A model generated the notes under the pieces. It was not told the origin of the DNA, did no database searches, and saw only the letters and a program-made list of their open reading frames with translations. Made by a program: the position numbers and the translations under genes. This document shows positions 57,483-64,000 of a stretch of 64,000 nucleotides of DNA, piece by piece. Every line of letters begins with the position of its first letter. Position 1 is the stretch's first letter. Source of the stretch: Olivibacter sp. SDN3 (GTDB lineage: Bacteria > Bacteroidota > Bacteroidia > Sphingobacteriales > Sphingobacteriaceae); NCBI RefSeq assembly GCF_014334135.1, contig NZ_CP060497.1, positions 1,550,001 to 1,614,000 of the forward strand. The letters are read 5' to 3'.

Positions 57483-57599
57483 TTTTCTATTTTTCAAATA
57501 CCTTTAAATTAGCAGGTTATGTTTTTTATGAGAAATCGAAATATTAAATGATGTAATTATGTTGTAGAAAATATATACCTACCTGTTGATCAAAATATG

Positions 57600-57620
57600 C
57601 ACATTTGCTGCCGTTAACCA
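57600..57620 (+). promoter_or_regulatory. Candidate SusC promoter, copy 1
   Basis: CACATTTG (57600-57607) is followed after 5 nt by GTTAACCA (57613-57620). The second SusC has CACCTTTG and GTTAACCA at nearly the same spacing. CACATTTG departs from TAnnTTTG in the first base. Transcription would start near 57613, giving a leader of about 140 nt. Confidence 0.4.
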
Positions 57621-57751
57621 AAACGAAATCAATAAAATAGTGAACCAAATGATGATTAACTTATAGGAGTTCTTAAAGAAAGAGCCAATCTAAACTAAAA
57701 CGATCAAAACTTTTTTATTAAACAATTTATCAACCAATTAAATCAAGTGTA

Positions 57752-60700
57752 ATGAGAATTTTTACTTATTGCCTAATGGTATGTTGTGTGCTATGTATGA
57801 CGGCATTTGCACAGCAGGAAACTACCATCAGCGGATCGGTTACCGATGCCACAACAGGTGAATCGATTCCCGGAGTAACTGTTACTGTTAAAGAAACAGG
57901 GAGAAGCGTACAGACGGATGTCAATGGCAGGTATATGGTGCGTTCGAGTGGCGCGGAAACTTTGCAATATAGCTATATAGGTTATCGAACGCATGAAGAA
58001 TCCATTACCAACCGCAGTGAAATTAATGTTTCGCTGGTTACCGGTGATGAACAACTGGATGAAGTTGTCGTAGTGGGTTACGGTACTCAGCGTAAACAGG
58101 ATGTAACCGGTTCCATTGCAAGTGTGCAAGGCTCGGAATTACTCAAACAGCCGGTACAAACGCCTACACAAGCCTTACAGGGAAAAGCAGCCGGTGTGCA
58201 GATTATAGCATCTGGCCAACCCAACGAACAACCACAGGTTCGTGTAAGGGGTACGGGTTCCATGCTAGCTGGAGCAGAGCCCCTATATGTGGTAGATGGC
58301 GTGCTCAGTGATGATATCCGTAATATTAACAACGCTGATATTGTAAGCGTAGATGTGCTCAAGGATGCTTCCGCGGCCATTTATGGCGTAAGAGCGGCCA
58401 ATGGTGTCATCATTATTACCACCAAAAAAGGGCAGGAAGGCACAGTAAAGGTCGATTACTTTGGCCATGGCGGATTTCGGCAAGCGGCCAATCTCGTGAA
58501 AATGGCCAACAGGGAACAGTATATTGACTATATAAGAACAGCCGCTCCGGCAAGATACAATAGCTTGGAAGCCGATCTGGAAAGCGGACTGATATATGAC
58601 GGGAGCACCAATTGGTACGACGAAGTCTTGCGGAATGCTTTTCAGACGAACCAGAATATCTCATTTTCAGGTGGCTCGGAGCGAAGTACATTTTATGTAA
58701 GTGCCGGTATTATTGCAGAGGATGGTATTATCCAAACGAATAACTTTAACCGGTTTAATTTCCGGGCGAACAACGACGTGAAGATTTCGGAAAAACTCCG
58801 TTTTTCATCACAGCTAGGGCTCTCTAGGGCAAACGAACGGGCCGTAGAAGTGGGCGATAACTATCGGAACGTATACCGGGCGTCACCGCTCGTTCCGGCA
58901 CGTGTAGGCGATCGCTTTGGTAATCCTGCAGCTTACCAAAGCGTAGGTAATCCAGTGGCCTCCTTGGAAACCAGGGATGAAGGGATTGTGAATAACCGTA
59001 TACAGGGAAATATCGCTTTAGACTATAAACCCATTAAAGTACTGACCTTGCGTTCGGCTTTTAACACAGACGTCGTTTTCAACAATGAGCGCGTTTACGG
59101 ATATAAAATTTTAAACAGTGATGAATATTATTCACCGGGCGGAGGCTCGCAACAGCGGTTAAACAGTACACTCAGTGTGGAGCGGTCTAACTCACTACGG
59201 TATATCTGGGACAATACCGTTACTTTTGATAAGTCTTTTGATAAACACCAGCTAACCGTAGTGGGCGGGTCGGTGACGGAGAAATTCAGGTCGGACATGC
59301 TTAGCGGCAGCCGCATTAATATTCCAGAAAGTAAAGACCAATGGTACCTGGGCCTGGGGGATCCGGATAACTCGCTCACCAATAACAGTACGGGAGATCT
59401 CTTTACCCGTCAGTCTTTTTTGGGAAGAGTCAATTATAATTTCGACGGACGTTACTTGCTTTCTGCATCGTTACGTGCCGATGGCAGCTCGAAATTTCGG
59501 GAGAAGTGGGGCATGTTTCCTACCTTAGGATTAGGCTGGGTACTGTCTGAGGAGTCCTTTATGCAGAACCAAAATGTGTTTGATTTTCTTAAGTTTCGGG
59601 GAAGTTACGGTATACTCGGTAATGATAATATAGGTACTGCTTTATATATCGTTACAGGGGGTATTAACATTCCCTATTTTTTCGATAATGGCATTTCGCT
59701 GGGAACCGCCATACAAGATATAAAGGATGGTAACTTGCGTTGGGAAAAGACAGAGCAGATCGATTTTGGAGTTGAATTTTCACTATTCAATAACCGATTG
59801 AAAGGAGAGGCCGATTATTATAATAAGCGAACAAGTGATGCGTTAGCCAGGGTATTGATTCCGGCTATTTTTGGTGATCCAGATAACACCTATGTAACGA
59901 ATACCGCATCGTTCCGAAACAGGGGAGTCGAGTTCGGCTTGAATTGGAGCGATCAGGTGGGCTCGGATTTCACCTATAGACTGGGAGGCAATATTACCTT
60001 CAATCAGAACAGAGTGATCGGACTGGCGGGCGGGCAAGCGATTTCTGCGGGAGGTGTAGGACAGCAGGGTGTAACTACCCGCACAGATAACGGACAGCCG
60101 GTAGGAAGTTTCTACCTGTTAAATGCCATCGGCATTTTTCAATCACAGGAAGAGATCGATAATTCGCCCGTTTATGGCAATCGGGATAATGTACAGCCGG
60201 GAGACCTGAAATACGAAGACGTAAACGGTGATGGTATAATTAATGCAGATGACCGGATTTTCGCTGGATCTTATCAACCGAAATTTTATTTCGGATTCAA
60301 TGTTGGATTTGAATATAAAGGCTTCGACCTCTCAGCTGATTTTTACGGGAATGTGGGCAATCAGATCTATAATGGTAAAAGAGCCTTTAGGTACCAACCA
60401 ACCGATAATATCGAAGCTTCTTTTGCGCAAAATAGATGGACGCCGGAGAACCCCTCACAAACCGACCCGCGCATAATCGACACCGCAGTACCAGCTTCCA
60501 CTTATTTTATGGAATCCGGTGATTTCTTGCGATTGAATAACCTAACCGTTGGTTATAGCTTACCTTCGGCACTACTGAGCAAAAGCAAATGGATTAATAA
60601 TTTAAGGCTTTTTGCTACCTCGCAGAACCTATTTACGCTACAGAAATTCAGTGGCTTCAGTCCTGAACTCCGGGGAGGCGATATATTGGCTTCCGGGATC

Positions 60701-60760
60701 GAATTAAACATTTATCCTACAACCAGAACATTCGCTTTTGGGATAAGTGCAGGGTTTTAA
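57752..60760 (+). CDS. SusC-family TonB-dependent outer-membrane receptor
   Basis: The 1002-residue protein has a signal peptide (cleavage near CMTAFAQ), a carboxypeptidase-regulatory-like domain (about 25-100; GSVTDATTGESIPGVTVTVK), the TonB box and plug start (LDEVVVVGYGTQRKQDVTG) and a 22-strand barrel with the YVVDGVLSDDIRNINNADIVSVDVLKD motif (core DIVSVDVLKDASA). It ends in FAFGISAGF. SusC proteins import oligomers with a SusD lid. SusD follows after 18 nt. Confidence 0.95.
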   Translation: MRIFTYCLMVCCVLCMTAFAQQETTISGSVTDATTGESIPGVTVTVKETGRSVQTDVNGRYMVRSSGAETLQYSYIGYRTHEESITNRSEINVSLVTGDEQLDEVVVVGYGTQRKQDVTGSIASVQGSELLKQPVQTPTQALQGKAAGVQIIASGQPNEQPQVRVRGTGSMLAGAEPLYVVDGVLSDDIRNINNADIVSVDVLKDASAAIYGVRAANGVIIITTKKGQEGTVKVDYFGHGGFRQAANLVKMANREQYIDYIRTAAPARYNSLEADLESGLIYDGSTNWYDEVLRNAFQTNQNISFSGGSERSTFYVSAGIIAEDGIIQTNNFNRFNFRANNDVKISEKLRFSSQLGLSRANERAVEVGDNYRNVYRASPLVPARVGDRFGNPAAYQSVGNPVASLETRDEGIVNNRIQGNIALDYKPIKVLTLRSAFNTDVVFNNERVYGYKILNSDEYYSPGGGSQQRLNSTLSVERSNSLRYIWDNTVTFDKSFDKHQLTVVGGSVTEKFRSDMLSGSRINIPESKDQWYLGLGDPDNSLTNNSTGDLFTRQSFLGRVNYNFDGRYLLSASLRADGSSKFREKWGMFPTLGLGWVLSEESFMQNQNVFDFLKFRGSYGILGNDNIGTALYIVTGGINIPYFFDNGISLGTAIQDIKDGNLRWEKTEQIDFGVEFSLFNNRLKGEADYYNKRTSDALARVLIPAIFGDPDNTYVTNTASFRNRGVEFGLNWSDQVGSDFTYRLGGNITFNQNRVIGLAGGQAISAGGVGQQGVTTRTDNGQPVGSFYLLNAIGIFQSQEEIDNSPVYGNRDNVQPGDLKYEDVNGDGIINADDRIFAGSYQPKFYFGFNVGFEYKGFDLSADFYGNVGNQIYNGKRAFRYQPTDNIEASFAQNRWTPENPSQTDPRIIDTAVPASTYFMESGDFLRLNNLTVGYSLPSALLSKSKWINNLRLFATSQNLFTLQKFSGFSPELRGGDILASGIELNIYPTTRTFAFGISAGF

Positions 60761-60778
60761 TTGATAGATTGTAAAGAC

Positions 60779-62296
60779 ATGAAAAAATATAACAAAACAA
60801 ACAAGTTGATTGCAGGCGCATTTTTTGTTGGTTTAGCAGCAATGTCCTGCAGTAAGTTCTTGGAAGTGGCGCCTCAAGGGGCAATCACGGAGCAGGAAAT
60901 AAGTACCAATCCTTCTGCAGCGCAAGACTTGGTAACCAGCGTATATAACATCATGTGGCAGGGAGGTCTGCATGGTGTAGGGTTTGTTGGGATGACCAAT
61001 ATTGCCTCAGATGATGCCGATAAGGGTAGCCACCCAACAGATGGTGCAGCAACCATGGGTAGGTTAGATGACCTTTCACAATGGGATCCAAGTATTACCA
61101 CTTTGGATCAAATATGGTCGGGACATTTTGCAGCCATTGCACGGGCAAATCAGGCACTGGCATATATCACACTGAGTCCGGCCGATGAAATTGTGAAGAA
61201 TCGTTTAACGGGCGAGGTCCGCTTTTTACGAGCGTATTTTTACTTCAATTTGGTTCGATTTTTCGGTGGGGTGCCCAAAATTGATGAAGTCCCGCCACTG
61301 GAAGAAATCAATAACCCCAGCTATCAGCAAAAAGCCACGAAAGAAGAGATTTATGAACTCATTGTTGGCGATTTAGAATTTGCAGTGGAAAACCTGCCAA
61401 TTAAAGGCGATGGGGGGACGCAGTTGGGCAGGGCTAATAAGGGGGCGGCCACCGGTATGTTGGCGAAGGTATTTCTCTACCAGCAAAATTGGCAAAGGGC
61501 CTATGAGTTGAGTAGTCAACTTGTTAACGGACAAGTAGGCAATTATGATTTACTGGCGAACTATGAAGACATTTGGCGGCATGTAGGGGCAAATAGTGTC
61601 GAATCGCTCTTTGAAGTCCAAACAGGCGTGAACGCAGCCTGTACTGCGGCAATCGATAACTATGCCTTCAGTCAGGGCCCCCGTGGTTCGGGGCCTGATA
61701 ACCTGGGCTGGGGCTTCGGAACACCGTCGGAGAGTCTAACAAACGCCTATGAAGAAGGTGATCAACGAAGGGAAGCGACCATCATTTTTATTAATCCAGA
61801 TGGTAACACCGTTTTGTGGGATGGCTACACTTTTCCGGGAACAACTACAACGAATGAGCGTTATAATTATAAGTCGTACCATAGCCGCGTGCAGGAGCCA
61901 AATTGTGCGGCGGCGGGTAGGCTCCCTAAAAATCTGCGCATCTTGCGCTTTGGTGAGGTTTTACTGATTCACGCAGAAGCAGCGTTGGCGACTGGAAATG
62001 TAGCGGAAGCAATGGAAGATATCAACAGGTTGAGATTACGTGCGGGAATCGCTCCTTTAAGTATGGCGGATATTAGCCGGGAGGCTATTTGGAATGAAAG
62101 GCGCGTTGAGCTCGGAATGGAGCACGATCGATACTTTGATTTAGTAAGGCAGGAAGCCATACAGCCCGGAAGAGCGGTACAAGCCTTTGAAGCCGACGGA
62201 AAAGTTTGGGTGAAAGGAAGACATGAGCTTTTCCCTATACCCCAGAACCAGATACAGTTGAGCGAAGGAGAATTGGCTCAGAATCCAGGATACTAA
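60779..62296 (+). CDS. SusD/RagB-family nutrient-binding outer-membrane lipoprotein
   Basis: The ATG at 60779 (MKKYNKTNKL) follows an in-frame TTG and gives 505 residues. The lipobox is AAMSC. The protein has the SusD TPR-like start (FLEVAPQGAITEQEI), NLVRFFGGVPKID, and the C-terminal signature IWNERRVELGMEHDRYFDLVR (core ERRVELGMEHDRYFDL). It captures ligand for the SusC channel. Ligand identity is not visible from sequence. Confidence 0.95.
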   Translation: MKKYNKTNKLIAGAFFVGLAAMSCSKFLEVAPQGAITEQEISTNPSAAQDLVTSVYNIMWQGGLHGVGFVGMTNIASDDADKGSHPTDGAATMGRLDDLSQWDPSITTLDQIWSGHFAAIARANQALAYITLSPADEIVKNRLTGEVRFLRAYFYFNLVRFFGGVPKIDEVPPLEEINNPSYQQKATKEEIYELIVGDLEFAVENLPIKGDGGTQLGRANKGAATGMLAKVFLYQQNWQRAYELSSQLVNGQVGNYDLLANYEDIWRHVGANSVESLFEVQTGVNAACTAAIDNYAFSQGPRGSGPDNLGWGFGTPSESLTNAYEEGDQRREATIIFINPDGNTVLWDGYTFPGTTTTNERYNYKSYHSRVQEPNCAAAGRLPKNLRILRFGEVLLIHAEAALATGNVAEAMEDINRLRLRAGIAPLSMADISREAIWNERRVELGMEHDRYFDLVRQEAIQPGRAVQAFEADGKVWVKGRHELFPIPQNQIQLSEGELAQNPGY

Positions 62297-62338
62297 TAGC
62301 GTAATGACTGCTAGACTGAGAATGACAAACAAATAATA

Positions 62339-63346
62339 ATGAAGAATTTGATGAACGTAAGAAAAAAAACAGTGTTATACCTTATGCTCTGTTTCCTGCT
62401 GGTGGCTTGCCAACAGGAAACAGAGGAGATTACTTTTGTGTTACTCCCCGATACGCAAACCTATGCGGAAAAATACCCCGAGATCTTAGATGCCCAGATT
62501 AGCTGGATTGAAGAAAATACGGAAAACATTGACCTAGTGTTGCAGCAAGGCGACCTCACACAAAACAATAATGATATCGAGTGGCAACGCGTGCAAAAGA
62601 GCTTTCAACGCCTAGATAACAAGGTGCCCTATGTATTGGCGGTGGGTAATCATGATATGGGAAGCGGACCAGGGAATTTTGCTGATGAAAGAAACACAAC
62701 CCTGTTCAACAAGTATTTCCCCCTAGACAAAATGTCGGCTTTACCGGCCTATGGAGGAACATTTGAAGATCAAAAGTTAGATAATACCTATTATGTCCTA
62801 GAAACCGGCAGACAGAAATGGCTGATCCTTTCTTTGGAGTTCGGCCCTAGAGAAGCGGTGTTGGAATGGGCCAATGAAATAGTTGCCAAACATCAGGATA
62901 AATTGATTATTCTAAATACACACAGCTATATGTACTCGGATAGTACTCGGCAAGGGTATGGTGATAATTGGCGGGCACAAGGTTATGGCGTTGGGCAGGA
63001 TGAAGGACAAGACGCGGTAAACGATGGAGAACAGATTTGGGAGAAATTTGTGAAAAAACATCCCAATGTACGTTTCGTGTTCTCCGGTCATATCTTAAAC
63101 AATGGCGTAGGAACCCTGGTAAGTGTAAATGATGCCGGTTTTCCGGTTTATCAATTTCTTGCTAACTATCAAGAAGGAGTAAAAGGGTCTGTCAAAGGCG
63201 GGAATGGTTGGTTGAGGATCTTAAAATTAAGACCAAAGGAAAAGCGTATAAAAGTAGAAACCTATTCCCCGTATATCAACGAATATATGGATGATGAAGC
63301 GCATAGTTTTCACATAAAAGAGGTATTTCTGCGGAGTGGATATTGA
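62339..63346 (+). CDS. Calcineurin-like metallophosphoesterase lipoprotein
   Basis: The 335-residue protein has a lipoprotein signal (LLVAC) and metallophosphoesterase motifs: LLPDTQTY (DxQ variant of DxH), QQGDLTQ, VGNHDMGSG, NTHSYMY and FSGHILNNG. It is 42 nt downstream of susD, so it is probably in the same operon and exposed at the cell surface or periplasm. It may cut phosphate from the molecule captured by SusD; the substrate is unknown. Confidence 0.88.
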   Translation: MKNLMNVRKKTVLYLMLCFLLVACQQETEEITFVLLPDTQTYAEKYPEILDAQISWIEENTENIDLVLQQGDLTQNNNDIEWQRVQKSFQRLDNKVPYVLAVGNHDMGSGPGNFADERNTTLFNKYFPLDKMSALPAYGGTFEDQKLDNTYYVLETGRQKWLILSLEFGPREAVLEWANEIVAKHQDKLIILNTHSYMYSDSTRQGYGDNWRAQGYGVGQDEGQDAVNDGEQIWEKFVKKHPNVRFVFSGHILNNGVGTLVSVNDAGFPVYQFLANYQEGVKGSVKGGNGWLRILKLRPKEKRIKVETYSPYINEYMDDEAHSFHIKEVFLRSGY

Positions 63347-63396
63347 AGATCGTGAAATAGCGACTCTTTTTTAAATGAAAATACCTCACTAGACAG

Positions 63397-63465
63397 TACA
63401 TCATTACCTCTCATCGTTAATTGTGTACTTGATACACAATTTAACGATTTCTGAGAGGTGTTTTT
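63397..63465 (+). repeat. Conserved nested-dyad element upstream of SusC, copy 2
   Basis: TACATCATTACCTCTCA (63397-63413) pairs through CCTCTCA with TGAGAGG (63452-63458) after exactly 38 nt. Inner stems TCGTTAA/TTAACGA and TTGTGTA/TACACAA extend the hairpin almost fully, and a T-run follows (63461-63465). As a hairpin it could terminate the metallophosphoesterase transcript. The shared outer motif with copy 1 suggests a further role. The rest of the 347-nt gap holds the candidate promoter and no gene. Confidence 0.7.
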
Positions 63466-63586
63466 AATTGTTAAACGTTTGATTTATAGTTGTTTGATTT
63501 TTTTTATGTGTATTGGTTGAGAAAAAAAAGTAGATTGATGTATGAATGTTGAGGATAACAATATGAAGTTTTCCAAAACAACCTAG

Positions 63587-63606
63587 CACCTTTGTTTTGT
63601 TAACCA
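63587..63606 (+). promoter_or_regulatory. Candidate SusC promoter, copy 2
   Basis: CACCTTTG (63587-63594) is followed after 4 nt by GTTAACCA (63599-63606), matching copy 1 at 57600-57620. It lies 128 nt after the nested dyad; copy 1 lies 117 nt after its dyad. Confidence 0.4.
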
Positions 63607-63693
63607 TAGACGACAGGGAATGCCGTAGGTAGTTAAAACCTAAAATATGTCTACTTCGTCTTTAACTAGTATTAACCAATAAAGAATTAAACA

Positions 63694-64000
63694 ATGAGGA
63701 ATAAATTTACTTATTACCTACTGGTAGTATTTATTCTTTTTGCAAGTAGTGTTTTTGCACAAGATGAAATTACTATTCAGGGTAAGGTGGTTGATTCACT
63801 TGATGGTCTGGGTATACCGGGTGTAAGTGTACTGATCAAAGGAACCACCACGGGAACACAAACGGACGCGGAGGGCAATTACCGTATTACTGCGTCATCT
63901 GATGCCACACTAACATTTAGCTTTATTAGCTACAAAAGGCAGGAAATACCTATCAATGATCAAACCACTATTAATGTAACCATGGAAAGCGAGAGTGAGC
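63694..64000 (+). CDS. SusC-family receptor, N-terminal part only
   Basis: The gene begins at the ATG at 63694 and runs off the right edge after 102 codons. A signal peptide (ending SSVFAQ) is followed by the carboxypeptidase-regulatory-like domain (GIPGVSVLIKGTTTGTQTDAEG). The first codons closely match those of the SusC gene at 57752 (both contain TTTACTTATT), suggesting a fairly recent duplication. Confidence 0.92.
   Translation, partial: MRNKFTYYLLVVFILFASSVFAQDEITIQGKVVDSLDGLGIPGVSVLIKGTTTGTQTDAEGNYRITASSDATLTFSFISYKRQEIPINDQTTINVTMESESE

Noticed and set aside
58087-58691. Several antisense frames in the SusC gene
   Set aside because: Overlapping shadows of a well-supported receptor gene.

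Overview
The window is chromosomal DNA from a member of the Bacteroidota, most likely a Sphingobacteriaceae-type organism. Four things point there: SusC/SusD outer-membrane pairs, the Bacteroidota housekeeping promoter form (-7 TAnnTTTG, with a -33 TTG about 19-21 nt upstream) in front of several genes, many small protein families I know mainly from Bacteroidota, and mostly A-rich rather than Shine-Dalgarno leaders. Base composition is AT-rich through most of the window and visibly richer in GC in the SusC/SusD region. I saw no rRNA, tRNA, CRISPR array, insertion sequence or phage gene.

Layout. 1-6.5 kb: the 3' part of a Prc-type protease, a nitroreductase, an Mrp/NifU-like Fe-S pair on the minus strand, a membrane-anchored GT51 transglycosylase and hpt. 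6.8-10.4 kb: psd, an orphan PhoR-like kinase, then a DUF47/PiT phosphate uptake pair behind a perfect 11-bp tandem repeat that looks like a Pho box. 10.4-11.6 kb: an ECF sigma factor overlapping an anti-sigma-like gene. 11.9-18.4 kb: two membrane proteins, a Nif3-family protein, a zinc-ribbon coiled-coil protein, a TPR protein, pepT, dtd and a MazG-like gene. 18.7-25.2 kb: a complete thi operon (thiS-C-tenI-E-G-H-F) read leftward from a TPP riboswitch and a clear promoter.

25.3-36.9 kb: an NTF2-like secreted protein, exonuclease III, cyclophilin, small unknown genes, a truncated haemoglobin, an outer-membrane barrel, a CsbD-like protein, an S41 CtpA protease, a LytS/LytTR two-component pair and a BlaI/M56 operon. 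Between the last two lie candidate binding sites for both regulators and an unlisted 58-codon membrane-protein gene. 36.9-42.5 kb: succinate dehydrogenase (sdhCAB) and a DegP/HtrA protease. 42.6-53 kb: an envelope cluster on the minus strand (DUF3109, DUF3108, DUF2480, PpiD, LptC-like, an outer-membrane protein, DUF6427-like, LpxH-like, DUF4153). 53-64 kb: trhO, a large propeller/triple-Y/HTH regulator, then a SusC-SusD-metallophosphoesterase locus and the start of a second SusC.

The most interesting unexplained signals are non-coding. A nested inverted repeat with exactly conserved 38-nt spacing precedes both SusC genes, about 120 nt upstream of a second shared motif that may be their promoter. 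A 22-bp perfect inverted repeat with a competing fold lies between the regulator and the first SusC. A 21-bp-period direct repeat of LytTR type sits beside a promoter-like sequence for the small membrane protein. A duplicated dyad overlaps the BlaI/M56 promoter. All functional readings of these sites are inferences from sequence alone.
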